From assembly GCA_009761415.1 (NCBI GenBank), contig QUOL01000017.1, forward strand, positions 124,001 to 188,000: a DNA stretch of 64,000 nt. Reading direction: 5' to 3'. The notes beneath the pieces were generated by a model that saw only the letters and a list, made by a program, of their open reading frames with translations, did not search any database and had not been told where the DNA came from. Shown here in pieces: positions 11,743 through 24,509 of this stretch (position 1 is its first letter; each line of letters starts with the position of its first letter). This DNA comes from Sarcomyxa edulis (Eukaryota > Basidiomycota > Agaricomycetes > Agaricales > Mycenaceae). A program made the position numbers and the translations under genes.

Positions 11743-12357
11743 GTTCTCTTGTCTTGGTCGTGAGCCACCGTCATGATCTAGTCTCTGCTTCTCGTTATTT
11801 CCCCTTCATATACACACACTAGGAGTGTCAAGTGCCTACGCTCTCCTCTGCTGTATCTGCTGTACCTTCCTATGCGGCGCTTCTCCTCTCTGCTCCTTTT
11901 CTGCAATGCTACATCTTCTCTTCATTTGCACCGCTATCCACTTACGTATATGTATGCACATGTGGCCCAATGGAAGCTCGACTACATGTCTGAGTCAATT
12001 CTACCTCGAAGAATTACAATGCAGCACCCCTAAGTATTCGCGCTTGACGCCCGAGGATTGGATAAATGGAAATAGACACCATCTTTCTGGTCCATAGCCT
12101 CTTGATAGACTCTCCGTTATACTCAGGAGCCAAATACTTTACCTTTGACCAAGACGCAATACCAGTCGTTCCACAACAATAGACAAAACAAACAATCTTG
12201 TGCATCAGTCCCTGGCACGACTCCTTGGACATTGTTGAACCGAGTGAGTGAAACATATTGCATAGAAGAAGACAAGGCTTGATAGCTACAATCCCAGAGA
12301 ATGAGTGGAATAGTCCACCTACAGGAGCTGGAAAGTTTTCCTAGTCAACGTACGACT
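11743..12357. other. Intergenic gap between convergent genes
   Basis: It holds the 3' flanks of the orphan gene and of the convergent P450. I see no coding unit or clear repeat here. Confidence 0.5.
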
Positions 12358-14618
12358 CTAGATGCCAGCAGCCGCGTCCTGCAACTGAGCCTCGTGGATG
12401 AGCCTCTCAGCGGCGCTTGAGCGAGGTTTAATTACACATTTGAAAGGGACGGGATACCTGTTGGATCATGAATTCAAGGCGATGTAGACATCGAAGGAGA
12501 CACCCTACGATAACAGTCCAGTTGTGACTTCAGGTTCGAGTGTAACAGGATGGCCATGATCATCGATCGGAGGGGTGATGTTGAACACGGACAGCACCGA
12601 CGCGACCATGCTGAATAGAGAGTTGTGGCTCATGTGTCGTCCGGGGCATATCCTAGTCCCAAAAAACCTCGTCAACAAGATCAAGAAGGTGAGAGGTAAT
12701 ACGGATAAGTAGTCGACCTTCTCCCATATCCAAATGCAGCCGTTTCAGGATCTCTGACTGCAGCATTTAACTTCCCATCCTTCAGGAAGCGTTCAGGTTT
12801 GAACAAATGAGGGTCAGGATACATATTTGGGTCATGAAGAATGGACCTGTGAATGACATAAATAGGATATGCACTCTCGACGTCAACGTAGCGCACCAAC
12901 TACTGCCCATGACAACAGCCCCAGCAGGAATGAGGAATCCGTCATACTCATCGTCTGCAGAGCAAGCGTGGGCAACGGCTGTTCGAAACATCAGCGGCAT
13001 AGACACTCAGATCACTAAGCATGGCCCACCTAGGGGAAGGACCAGTTGCCACCGCATACATTCTTTTGCTGTTGCAACGACGTACGGAAGGATATCATAG
13101 TCGTCGAAATCGGGGAGCCGTTCCTTCCCAATTACAGCGTCAATTTCTGCCTGCGCTTTGGCTTGCGCGTCCGGGAACATGGCCATGGCGAGGAAAAAGA
13201 ATTGCACCGTAGAGACTGTCTTGATGAATTGTAAGTGTAAACTGTAATAAGTTCCTGCTTACCCTCATACTCACTGTGTCGGATCCACCTAGTTGCGGTG
13301 TTAGATGGTCCCAGATAGATGTCTTAGGCTTACCTGCATATGCGACACCGGCACTATTACGCGCAACAATTTCTTCGTATCCACGTAAGTCTCCGTCTGG
13401 TAACGCTTCTATTAGACTTGCCGCAACAGATGGCCCAGCACCACCTCGTTCCTATCAATTCCGAGGTTAGAAAGATGGTCAAAGTCAAACAGCAGAATGA
13501 CATACCAGGGACTCCTTCACTGTGTCGAACGGGCGAGTTATCATTCGTGAATTGACTTCGCTCCAATGAGCCGCCTTCTTCTTGAAGCTAGCGCCTGGGA
13601 ACCAAGAGGGAATATACTTCACTATTGGTGAATCAATATGAGGCGTAGATTTGGTTCTTATAGCTGAGTGCACTCACAAGCCGGAAGAAAGTCGACCATG
13701 AACACCCCGGGAATTCCTGCTCGAGAGGAAGGTATCAGCATAGGATTCGTAATCAAAAAAGATACATGCCTGCTATGGCCAGACCGTTCATCGCCTCTTC
13801 AGCCGTGGAGATATACGTATCATTGGAATCAGTTATGTCAATATCGTAAGCGACTTTCATAATGACAGCGGAAAACGAACTACATTGAGAACGTCAACGA
13901 CTGAATCTGGGATGTGCCTGAGAACTAACTGTCGAATATGATGCAAAAAGTCATCGGGAGTGTCCAACAGACGACGAAGAAATGCACGAGACTCTTGGAG
14001 CTGTAGAGGTCGGTACTTGAGAGAAGCGGTATGATGGAAATGTTCGTGGAATCGGCGGCGATGAAGACGCCACCGTGACCCATACTAGTCAATCGTTTGT
14101 TGAGAAGCATGATAAACAGACATTTGAAGCAGAACGTATACGCACTCGCATGAAAGGAAGGGCGAAATCCCATCCCATCCTACAGTATGAGACATGAGTC
14201 ATGTATAGGAGTTCTGAGGTGGATGTGAACTTACAATTCATTGAGCATAGGGAGACGAATACGATCAGAGTACAATGACGACCGTTTCTCGAACAGGTCG
14301 AAGCATCTCTGCGCAGACCCAAGAATGATTATCGATTGCCCCAGGACTTTGACATGGATGATATCGCCTGCACGAGAATTAGGATGTAGGAGGCAAAGAA
14401 CGGTAACACATACCATATTTCTCGAACCATCTGTCGTACACGAGCCATGGTTTATCGCTAGGTATGTCTAATAAATTCCCAATGATAGGAAACCCTTTGG
14501 GTCCGGGGGGCAAGGGTAGTCGACTCGGCTTTACCTTCCCAATGTAGCGCCAGAGAATGAACATTAAGCCAAGCATTATCGCAGCAAGCAATTGCACTGA
14601 GTCAAGAATAGAGATCAT
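12358..14618 (-). CDS. Cytochrome P450 monooxygenase, copy 1
   Basis: This class II microsomal-type P450 is spread over more than ten short exons. The start MISILDSVQLLAAIMLGLM is an N-terminal membrane anchor, followed by the proline-rich hinge SRLPLPPGPKGFPIIGN. Visible hallmarks are the I-helix AGGSDT near 13290, ExxR as KECMRW near 13030, PERF in FKPERFLKDG near 12790, and the haem-ligand signature FGYGRR/ICPGRH, split by an intron near 12660-12720. It ends LQDAAAGI at TAG 12358-12360. No frameshift or stop was found in the exons read, so it seems functional. It should bind haem at the ER membrane and need a CPR reductase. The substrate is unknown; the sequence style resembles the basidiomycete group often labelled OrdA-like. 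It is a close paralogue of the P450s at 34095, 37334 and 44553. Confidence 0.88.
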
Positions 14619-15520
14619 GGTGGGATAGACGGGGAGTATTCGTTATTGAAACTCCAAGCCACGGAATTGGCGGCCTTATGAACCAAAGCTCAGGCCGATA
14701 TAGAAGCCACCTGGTTTCTCTTCCTTCAGAACTGAGTCGTGTGATACACTTCTTGTCCTGTCAGAGTAGAGGGGTGTGTGAGTGCGCACACGAGATCGAA
14801 CGGAAGACCCACTTCCAAACGAGAAGGCCGAGCCGCCGAGGGTTTACTTGAGAGTCATACCTACTTTTTCACGCATACAGACCTCAATCTAGGGCGGTTT
14901 TTCGTGGAGAATGTCACGGAATTCGAACACGAGTCATATATTTCGACCTGGAGTTAATCGTCAGTGCCGATTGAACGTAAGTGGCACCTGCTAAGAACTT
15001 ACGGTTCTTGTGGTCGTGAATCGTGAGACTCCACGCCGCGACATTGGCGTATCTTTTGTGTTCCCACCCATTGCATAGCATCTAAATATGAGTTGAGTCG
15101 AGTCATAGGAGCAAAGTAGAAGCAAAGAGGGGAGCAGTTGAATTCCGCTTCACGTCACGGCTAAGTAGATAAACGAGATCTCAAACCGAGCGTGGGCCTG
15201 CTCAAAAGGACTTCTTCATACCTTCTACGTCGCACTCATCCAATCTTATACTTAGGAATAAGTATGGGCTCAAGCTCTAGCGGCTCGGCTTCCGATGAAC
15301 TTCCATAGATGTGACGAATGCACGTGGCGTGACTGCCAACAACGAGCGACAACGTGCAAAATATGAGTTCAAGACCTGATCAAACGTCTGGCAAACGGGA
15401 CTCTCACATACAAAGAAGATACCACAAGTCTTCCCGATTTGCCTGCATTACATCATTGTTTCTTGCGCTGGACGATAACCATGGTTCATCGCATGTGCAG
15501 TCGTGGAGATGATATGTGGG
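14619..15520. other. Intergenic region between P450 copy 1 and the P450 relic
   Basis: No coding unit is seen. It probably contains the promoter of the minus-strand P450 that starts at 14618. Confidence 0.5.
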
Positions 15521-15523
15521 GTT

Positions 15524-16160
15524 TTAGGATCCTATAGTCCAAGATTGTAAGGGAATTTCACAATGCCGGCGGACAATGTGCTGTCTCGGAATCAGATCTC
15601 GGAAGTCGACATCTGTATCGAGAATTTTCGAGGATAAGCAACGTCGAAAGTCGCAAGAGGTCAAGTGAGCGAAGGAGTACGCAGGATTTCTGAATCTGAG
15701 ACTTAGGAAAGGTGGTAGGATGGAAACAATCGTGGAAACAGTGGTGATGCCGATGCCGCCAGGATGTCCCTTCCACATGCTCTGAAGCCGTAGCACCGTT
15801 GTGGAAGACCTAGGTAAGACCACGGGCTCGCCGAACACTTCGACGAACAATTCGACATAACAGCATCGCCTAGAAAATACAACTTTGAGCTGCATTTAAG
15901 TCGTGCATACCATATTATTGTCCAATATATACGTCCCATAGCTCATTGATTTGAACCTTCAAGGAGAATGACGACAGTAGGTAGCCCTTTTGGACCGAGA
16001 GACAAAGGTACTCGACTCCGCGTGGCTCTTGATATAGCGCAAGATGAGTACAGCGCATATCACCCTGGTGGAGGCTGGCGAGGGGTAGACTCAAACGCGA
16101 ATTCTGTGCCCCTGCTGGAGACTCCATTGATCTGAACCCGACCGTGACTATGCGAAGCAC
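15524..16160 (-). pseudogene. Decayed cytochrome P450 (N-terminal third only)
   Basis: Minus-strand frames hold scattered, frameshifted matches to the neighbouring P450s. TRSRVPLSLGPKGLPTVV (near 16020-15970) corresponds to SRLPLPPGPKGLPIVGN. RRHRHHCFHDCFHPTTF (near 15750-15700) corresponds to RRHRRCFHRYFHPTASL. LSAGIVKFPYNLG (near 15575-15540) corresponds to FSAVIVKLTYDIN. The pieces lie in different frames, with an in-frame stop after PYNLGL and no I-helix, ExxR or haem region downstream. It is a dead, 3'-truncated copy in the same orientation as P450 copy 1. Confidence 0.8.
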
Positions 16161-16568
16161 GTACAGAATAGATGCATGCGAGTGCTTTTGCCGATTTCCA
16201 AGTGCATTATTTGGGAGTGATATGTAGAGAGTAAGTGTTCATTCAGTGTCTTTTTGACTGAAATGCCGCATACGACTCACATTAATACCGTAACGTTCAG
16301 TTCTATTATAACATTCGTTGACTTGATTTACCAAGGCCAAAACATGACATGGAAACAAGGACCTGCTTGTGTTGCATGATGATGGGATCATGGATGTTGG
16401 TACAGTCGCTGCGAAAAATTCAACGTCAGTCATACGAATCTATATATAGCGCACGATCGCGGAAAAGACAAGTCACTTCAGTGGAATCGATGTACCAAAT
16501 CGTATAGCCTTAGATAGAAGCAGATATATGTAGCAGACAGAGGTATATAATACACAAGAAGACAAACA
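16161..16568. other. Intergenic gap
   Basis: AT-richer non-coding DNA lies between the P450 relic and the 3' end of GLE1. Nothing recognisable is seen. Confidence 0.4.
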
Positions 16569-18638
16569 CTATGGTGCACCAGTCATGATCCGCTCCACCT
16601 CGAGCTGTACCCGAACCCTGGCTGCGTTACCTTCGGAACTGCGTCCTCCAATGAACATGTCGCCATCTCCCAAACCCACAGTAACTCCCTCATACAGAAG
16701 CGCCAACATCTTGACCCACTGCTGACCCCAAATTTCATTCGCTTCATGGCCCAAGACCTCCAAGCCGACTGAAAAATAAAAGGATAAGGTCGCTTTACTC
16801 AACACTTGGAAACCGAGACATACCATATAGAAGTTCAGGCGCAACCGCAGTTTCCAACAGCCCCCGCTGACCCATCATTCTTGCAAACCAGATCCAAGCC
16901 CTAGGAAGCTGGAACATCCGCTCCATAGGCTGATTACCCACGGGAGGAGCTTTGAGTATATGAAAATACACCCTCATGAGCCCGGCTACACGGGGTGTAT
17001 ACTCTGCAGGGCTCTCGACATCACTTCCATCTGAGGCTTTTCTGTACCCCATGGCTCTTACCCTTGCGCTCTCGTCCGGCCATGGCTTGCCACTGAAGTC
17101 TGCTGCTGTTGGAACTACAGCTGGGACAGGCCAGCCACCTGCGCGTTGGACTAGTTTTGCGAAGAATATCTTGGGGAAATGAGGAAGTGATGAGAGAAGA
17201 TTAGTGGCTACAAGGGCGAGTGGAGCTGCACTGCGTTTCTCAGCAGTGACTTCTGTCTCGGCTTGTAGCAGGATGGCCTTGGCGAGTGAGGAAAGAGAGG
17301 CCAGGTATATGTCCTCAGGAAGACCGCCATCAGGCATTATGATATTCCAGAGCTGTGTAGACTTTGGCACATTTGATGAGTTGTTTGTATAGATATTCGG
17401 GCGATGAAAAAAATACTTACGATACGAAGGATAGAGTCCGGGTCGTTCGTGAGTTGACCGACTTTTGGCACTATTTGACGACGGATGGCACTCCAGGCGG
17501 CTCTCCTTTGTTTGTCGGATTTCACCGACTTCATGGGCCCCGATTTCAATGACTAGGGAAGAGCCAATAGTAAGTTACGTTCAAGGACAACCAATAGTAG
17601 GAAGAAATACCTGGAGCGTGTCGCACGCAGTATAATAATCATCCTCTGCTGTAGTCAGCCCTAAAGCCTGCCTCTGAGCCTGTTCAGCTTGCAATCGTTC
17701 AGTCCTTTCTTGCTCTTCTTTGAGATGCTTCTGTTTATCTTCTTCCTCTTTCCGTTTCCGCTCCTCTTCCTCCTTTCGTTGCCTTTCCTCCTCCTCCTTT
17801 CTCTTCTCCTCTGCCAATCGTCTCTTCAACTCTTCATCCCTTCGTTTCTTCTCTTCCGCTTCCTTTTGTTTCCGCTCTGCCTCCAACTTGGCCCTCACCT
17901 TATCTTCCTCGAACTTGATGACGTCTTCTATGCGCTCCCACAACTTCTTGTCTCGCAACTTCCACTCTTCCCTAATCTTGATCTCCTCTGCTTCTTGCGC
18001 CACGCGCAGTTGCCCAAGTCGCGCTTGAACTTCAGCTACCTGACGCGCTTGCGCCTCCGCTAACTGCTGTTTCTGCAGTTCACGCGACTTGTTTCTTTGG
18101 ACGCGTAACTGTGATCGTAATTCAGCCTGTTCTTTGCGAGCGGTTTTCTGCAAAGATGAAGATGATGAACAAAAGTGTATCATATAACATGATGGATACA
18201 CGCACAAAAGCATCCCTCCTCGTTTGTCTTTCCCACTCGTCATACAGATCGTGATGTCGTGTACGCAATCTGATCGCAGCTACTGTATCTTCGATCTGGC
18301 GTCGCTCCTCTGGTGTCCGCAGGATCCGTTTGTGCCGTCTAATCGCATTCGTGAGATTGATGAGAGGTTAGACAGAATGTTTAGCTTACGGTTCAGAGCG
18401 TAGAACCTCAGGTTCTGATACAGATTCGTCTGAGTCCGACTCTGATTCTGGTACTGAGGCTGCATCAGTGTCGCAAACGTCGTCGTCGTCGTCCTCAGAA
18501 TCCGAGTGAATCCCGTAGCTAAAACTTCTGCGTTTGCCAGATCTGGTAATATTTCAGATAACATCGAAAGCTATCGAATATGTGTCCTCACTGTCTTTCA
18601 GGAGATGGCGAGAGAGATCGTGGTGCAGCAAACCGCAT
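16569..18638 (-). CDS. GLE1: GLE1-like mRNA export factor
   Basis: GLE1 acts at the cytoplasmic face of the nuclear pore, where it activates the DEAD-box helicase DBP5 (with InsP6 in yeast) to release exported mRNPs. The proposed start is MRFAAPRSLSPSPER at 18638; an upstream in-frame ATG at 18884 is possible but less family-like. Order along the protein: a short N-terminus, an acidic stretch (SEDDDDD...SESDSDES), then a long charged coiled coil rich in E, K, R and Q (about 18125-17660), then the C-terminal HEAT-like GLE1 domain. That domain contains KSDKQRRAAWSAIRRQIVPKVGQLT, IYFA-type helices, and FPKIFFAKLVQRAGGWPVP with GYRK and the closing VQLEVERIM. The two-part architecture matches the family. 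Introns are canonical and no break is seen. Confidence 0.88.
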
Positions 18639-19677
18639 CTTGAAATTTGACGGATTTATCACTGGGTTTCTTGTATAATGACGTTCCTGTAATAATAGTG
18701 TAGTTTCTAAAGGCCTCGTGGGTAGATTGTGGGTGAAGGTGGTCTCAAGCGTGCTAGATGAGTATATTGTGGCTGGAGTGAGGGAAGTCGAACGCCCGTA
18801 GCGGGGTTTGAATTTGATCGTCGGAATCCGGATCGGGGCAACAGCCTCGACCACGCGCCCACAAGGACCCACAACTTCAATCATGTTTCAACGCAAACCA
18901 CATACGGCCGACATGCCACACCTCGATAATTTCACCAGTATTTGTACGTAGGGGGAATTCCTTTCGCCGAGAATGATATTCTCATGACAGGACCGTCGCA
19001 TGCCACTGGAGGCACCCAAGCTAACTCTTTCGTTGCATTGTGTTCTAAAGTTAGAGCTAGAGTACATAAAATGGATGGGAAAATTCACGGGGAAGAACTA
19101 CGATAAGCCGCCTTCTAACCCTACCCGACGCCTCGTGGGCTCGTGCAGGCAATAACCCTTTGACCTGATAACAAACAATAGTCAGCATATTCGTGATTTT
19201 GCCACTAGAATGGCAATATCCCTGGCTGTATGTGCCTAGCCGCACAAGTGAGCCCTGCCTCGCTGAAGCCACGACATTGTTATCAAGAAGAGCAAGGAGA
19301 TAAGCACATGGACAAGAATCGTGAAAAAGACATTATCATTCGTTCTGTGTAACGTAAAATTCCATCTACGGGAAGACGCGTAAAAATTTCGTGGATGTCT
19401 AGAAGAAGAGATAAGGAGATACCAATAAATGCTACATGAAAGTCCCGGTGTCGGTGAGGCAAGAAAAGCAAAAGCAAAAGGGAGCAAGAAAAGGGAGCAG
19501 CCGCTCCCTATAGTGATATATGTAAAAGGCAGGTATACTATGTACAGTAGGAAAAGTGCCAGACCGACTGTGCGAGAAGATGAGATTCCAGAGTAGATTC
19601 CGATAAGATAGGTGTCATTGTATCGCCAGAAGATTCCAGGCTAGCAGGAAGTGTTTCTAGTGAATATCATGGCACGT
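18639..19677. other. Intergenic region
   Basis: This lies upstream of GLE1 and downstream of the RING gene. Several short minus-strand frames (for example 19236-19487, hydrophobic) have no recognisable domain or consistent splice model, so no gene is called. Confidence 0.45.
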
Positions 19678-21152
19678 TCAAGGGGAGTACGGTCGATTAG
19701 AATCCCCATAACGTGCAGAACGAGAAGCAGAAGAAACGACCCGCGAAGCAGAAGAGTATTTAGCAGGCGGGAGTGGGTACCCGAACCTGTCCTCATCAGA
19801 CTCCACGTGAGGGATCCACAGCTGATGAGCCTCCTGTTTCTCTTCAGATGTGGAACGTGCTAGTAATTTTGGTGCAGGAGGTCTGGCAGTAGCTGAGAGA
19901 GAAAGCCGACGTGGACGAGGAGCCGCGACAGGCGGCGCAGGAGTCTTAGATCGAAGCTGCGTCGGCCCCGGAGTCGGGGGAAGACGAGGTCCAGGAGTGT
20001 GTGATCTGATAGATGGAGGTGCGGGCGTCCGGGATCGGATCGACGCAGACGAGGGAGAAGGCGTGGTTGGCCGTGCAGATAAAGAAGAAGATCTCGTGTG
20101 AACGGAATTAAACCGAGATAAAGGTGACTGCGTTGATGTCATGTGCTGTGCGTGGGGCGTGGGTGTCGGAGGCGGCGGAGGATACGAAGTGGGCGCCGTG
20201 CCTAGTGTGGTGGCGATGACCTTGAGACGACTAAGCTCGGTGGCCAAGGTCTGACATTCTTGAGATTTTTGGGCGTATTGGGATCTCTGGAGGAGCGAAA
20301 GTTAGTAAGGTATACAGCCATTTCAAAGAGTAACTTACTAGTCTGTGAAAGATATAAGATGGAATTAGTTCCTAATCAGTCGTATCGACAAGTCAAGTAC
20401 TCACTTGTGTAGTTCAGTTTCGAGTTTCCCGTTCGCTATTTCTAGGTCATCCAGCTGGCCTTTCAAATTGGCTTCAGCGGTTTTAGCAATTTTGCTCGCC
20501 TCTGAATGTGCCAAATGGTTCATGAGGATTGCACGCAGTAAAGCGGCGCTGAGAGACAGTGAAGACGTCTATATAACAAAGGTCAGTGACGTTCATGCGA
20601 AGATCTTGTTGGTAGATACTAACCTGATCGTCCTCCTTAACTTCAGACGTCAGCCATTCTTGTAGTTCTTTGTGCAAAGAAGAGACTTCTTCGACTGAAC
20701 ATTTTTTAGCTGCGACGGTGGCAACTTTGTCTTCGAGACGTCGAGCCTCGGCGCGAGACCTTGAACAGCCTCCGTCCATCAGCAGTTTCCGATTCCAAGA
20801 ATCATTAGAGGCCACAGAGTAGTTTGCTTCTATGGTGCCACCACCCATGCGCTGCCGTGGGGTACTCCATCCGCTGGAGGTAAAGTCCATACGAATCAAA
20901 CGAACGTTTTCCTTAGTAAACTGTTCCCGACAGAAAGGACAGACAGGCACAAGACGCGAAGAAGTCTTGTCTACTATTGTATTGCAGCAGTTTGCGCATA
21001 GTACATGTCCTGCGATGACTAGCATCAGACAAGAGATCGAGATGAAAAATTTCCAAGGACGACGTACCGCAAGGAATTGAATGTGGTAGGCAGTGTGCGC
21101 CATACTCTTCCGCACACACGTCGCAAGACGATCCTGGCTTTAGTGTGAGCAT
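19678..21152 (-). CDS. RING-finger/coiled-coil protein, paralogue A (putative E3 ligase)
   Basis: The start MLTLKPGSSCDVCAEEYG leads into a C3HC4-type RING at residues about 10-65: CDVC, then HSIPCGHVLCANCC across an intron (about 21068-21016), then CPFC. The RING is followed by a helical region (RRLEDKVATVAAKKCSVEEVSSLHKELQEWL), a coiled-coil stretch containing LKGQLDDLEIANGKLETELHK, and a disordered P/S/T/R-rich tail with repeated RS(R/H)TP(A/G)P motifs. It ends SNRPYSP at 19678. RING domains recruit E2 ubiquitin-conjugating enzymes; the substrate is unknown. The gene at 30703 has the same order (RING, helices, coiled coil, S/P-rich tail) and looks like a distant paralogue. The call rests on the zinc-ligand pattern. 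Confidence 0.75.
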
Positions 21153-23566
21153 TAGAACAGGCAGATTAGGCCCTTGCTAGGGTAATTTTCAGGTGGGCAG
21201 AGGGGAGAAACTGGGAAGAAGATGAAAAAAGATGATGGATAAATATGAAAATATGACAAAGGGTCCCCGCCTATTTTGGCGCAATCCAAGCGTGCAAACA
21301 ACACTGCTTCTTTCTCTCTCTGCCATGCACTTTTCATCTCAGACATCCAGTTTCCTCAGAGTACATTCTGCCACCTTCTACGCTACTTCCACCGATCTTA
21401 AATCCGTTTTATGACGGTTCAATCTGCTGAAATATCGACTTTTTTTGCATAATACATAATTTACTCCCGTGCCAGGGTTAGGGTTTTGAACCCTTTGCCC
21501 TCCTTGCCACGTCTCTATCCGAGTCAATGTGACTCAGTTTTGACCCATTTTATCTTTTACAGGACCTTCTCACCCTACCCAACACTGCTTTCTATCTATT
21601 TCCGCAATATCGACCGCCGAGCCCGGGGACAAAGGCACGGACGTCGGGGATGCAGGGGATGCCCGAACCTTCCTACTCTGTCGTGCGCTTGGACCGTTGA
21701 TTTTGCTCGGTTAACTCTAGTGAACGTCCACCTAGTTGCAAAACTTCTTTGTTACTAAACTTAGGATGGCAATTATCACTTGCCACTGAAACTCGTCATC
21801 CCAACCCCGTTTCTAAGCCTAAGGAAACTATAGCGGCTTCTAGGCGTGTGGCCATCTCCCGGTCCAGACGCAGTACTCCATCTAGTCACTGGGTCCCCTT
21901 GGAGTGTACTCCAGTGTCTGTTGTCTCCCCCGAATCTCCACATTTACATGCCGTGGACCTACAATGATCGAAACGCGGACGGAACTACCGACTGCGCTAT
22001 GGCCTTAATAACTATGCCAAGAACTTGAACACAAACCGAATTCTCACTGTTGTGGAGAAAGAGACAATCGTGGGCGACCGGATCCCTAATTTGCTCGCAT
22101 CTTTCAACATCGATAATCAGCCCCGACGTCTACTGGACGGAACACAAACGTGCAACCGTTTGGTAACACTTGGGAGCGAATACATATGCAAATGGATATT
22201 ACGGGTATGGATTTCATCTCACTGACGTCGATCGGAAGATCTTCTGTCTTTTCTCGCTATCGTTCCTGCGAGTTTACCTATAGTAAGTGTTTAAACATAT
22301 GACTTCGACGGATCGGTGAATCGGTGAATCTGATAGGTATTATTAGAAACTAAGTTGCACTCCGAACAGGATATTCGGCGGACCGCGTACTGGGGTTTTC
22401 AAAGTACACAGGACTTGGTTGTACTTCACCCGGAGGCTAAAAAAGTTCTCGGACCATACACATACTCACGGAGGAGACGATAAATTCACTGGATCCGCAC
22501 TTCCCCCCTCTGCCTTTCTGATCAGGTGAGCGTGAATTGATCTCTTCCTTTCTGTAACGCGGCCAACTCGATATCAGTTTGTGCCTGTAGAGGAAGAGAT
22601 AAGGCGACTATCACTCTACGAAGCGGTGGCGTAGAAAGCAAAGTCAATTCAACCTTCAATACTGGAAGTCAAAAGATGGCAAGTTTATACGCTCATATAT
22701 ATGACTTGAACGCCCTAACCTCGACTGTTTAGACTCTACCTACCTACCTACCTGTCCTCTTCACAAGGCAGTGTATCAATTGCTTACGGGATCCAACTGA
22801 AACCCGTTGCTTATCCTCAACGCCAAGAATGCGAGGGTAAAACGCTGCTACCTGGAAGGTGACGGCTCGCACACGATGTCTACTGTCGTAAGGAAGAAGG
22901 TTCCGCTGGTCGACCTCGGACGGAGCTTTGATACTGGAACTAGTCACCAGACACCATGGGTAGTATGTATAGGATCAGCGCTAGTGGCATAGTATTTTTC
23001 GTATACTAATTATACTTAGCCAGAGAAGAAATCCAAAGTCCAGAGTTCTAAGTCCTTATGATATCGTGTGAGTCGAGTATGGTCCGCATAGTGCGCAGAA
23101 ATTGACGGTGACAATGATTCGCAAACATTGGACCAGGTGGCAAAATGACCTCATAGAGGGAATAACGCTGCTTCTCGGACTGTGGAAACAAATTATGAAC
23201 GGCTAGCTTTATGCATTAAAACCATTAACAAACTCCTGAGTCTCAGATCGAGTACACACGTATATATTAATGAGTCGAAAAACCTTTCGTGCAAGTCTGA
23301 ACTTTGGAGATTCCAGAGAAGCTGACGAACATACGAAGAAGGATAACGTATAGGTTGGAAGATTCGTCGAACTTGTGTCAATGTATGAAGCAGCTATGAA
23401 GTCATTCGTATCGTATTCATCTTAGAACGCTCTCGTAATATCAGATAGATATGTGGGACTAAATCTCTTATGCCTAGAACAAGCGGGTCGGGAATGCACT
23501 TCGTATTGTTACAAATCCAGGTACAACTGATATACAATCAGATAACTTCGGAATGTATACTATCGA
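21153..23566. other. Unassigned region with possible decayed coding pieces
   Basis: Plus-strand frames between about 21990 and 22480 contain protein-like stretches (for example NRILTVVEKETIVGDRIPNLL near 22030 and TQDLVVLHPEAKKVLGPYTYSRRR near 22410). They lie in different frames with stops between them and no convincing splice path. I cannot name a family. A (TACC)n microsatellite lies at about 22739-22755. No gene is supported. Confidence 0.35.
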
Positions 23567-23955
23567 TTATCTTGTAGCGTGAGCACCGTCGTGGGGAGGC
23601 TTACGATAAGGGCAATTAGCGGTCAATGCCAGGAGTCACCGATAGATGATCTGGACACTCACAGTTCCGGTGATACCGAGTACGCGGCAGAGAGCGGTGA
23701 ACTCGTCGGGGGTTGGGTGGACGCTACCGGTGCAGACTGCAATATGCGATGAGTATACGGTAAATTTACGTGCTAGGGCAGACGTACTGTCAATAACCTG
23801 CTGCTCAGATCTGCCGATCTGACTAGCGATAGCAGCATAAGACAATCCTGCATCGACCGAATTAGAGACTATATTTTAGTTGCAGTACTATCGATGCTCT
23901 TACCTGTCCTGGTCTTTGCAGCAGCGAGAGCGGCACATTGGGGGTTAGGAGCCAT
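23567..23955 (-). CDS. Mini-protein resembling the cyanase N-terminal helix-turn-helix domain
   Basis: The four proposed exons encode about 72 aa: MAPNPQCAALAAAKTRTG, then LSYAAIASQIGRSEQQVID, then ICTGSVHPTPDEFTALCRVLGITGT, then PPHDGAHATR before TAA. The first two introns are GT...CAG; the last is GTGAGT...AAG, an unusual acceptor. Without it the protein would read through to VSVQIIYR and stop at 23636. The pattern (L(S/T)..(D/A)IA..IGR.E..V......G...P.(P/T)(D/E)E...L...LGI) matches the helical N-terminal domain of cyanate hydratase (CynS). The C-terminal catalytic domain, which carries the Arg, Glu and Ser active-site residues, is absent. It may be a DNA-binding-like or oligomerisation module, or a remnant. 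A function in cyanate breakdown should not be assumed. Confidence 0.65.
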
Positions 23956-24509
23956 GGTGGGTGTATGGGAACATGGGCGAGAAGGGCGAGAAGGTCTTTA
24001 TACACAGAGCTGCTATATTTAAGTATACCAAGCGTCTGATTGGGTGCTTAGAATTCAGACCCTCATTCTTATCGATGAGACAGATAAGAATACTTCAGAT
24101 CATCTGACGTGCTTCTCACCACTACGTTCTGGTGAGCATGCAGCCACTCCGCGTGGTGGTACATAAGTATCGGGACGAGGGGACGATAGAACGGTGCTGG
24201 ATATCGAGTGGCCTCAGGCTGCAGGTAATCTGAGACTAATTTGACATAGGATGACTTCAACAGGGTTTGGAACATCCTAGGGTGTCGATGTTTCCCCTGA
24301 ATCTGGTAGCATCGATAAGATATAAGCAAAGAGAGAGCTCGAGTCAGAAGTTTAGGGAAAGGTAAGTAGTTATCAGCGCGTCGGATATTTAGACCAAACG
24401 GTTCCGGGGTCCCCGGGGTGTCAGAGGACCTCATATCGATCCAAATTTCTCGTCCTCTTCCTCAAGATCTCCTCAAGTCACCCTCACCCGTCACCTCAAG
24501 CCCACCATC
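23956..24509. other. Shared upstream region of two divergent genes
   Basis: It lies between the minus-strand mini-gene and plus-strand RPS14, and probably contains both promoters. A CT/CCTC-rich stretch at about 24450-24500 precedes the RPS14 ATG. The 121-aa minus frame at 24069-24434 has no recognisable content. Confidence 0.5.

Noticed and set aside
17689..18063. 124-aa and 102-aa plus-strand ORFs
   Set aside because: Antisense shadow of the GLE1 coiled coil (Leu/Phe/Ser-rich).
21474..21492. Telomere-like TTAGGG motif
   Set aside because: Only about one and a half units in a single place; not a telomere or an interstitial array.
22739..22755. TACC microsatellite
   Set aside because: Short simple repeat of little information value.
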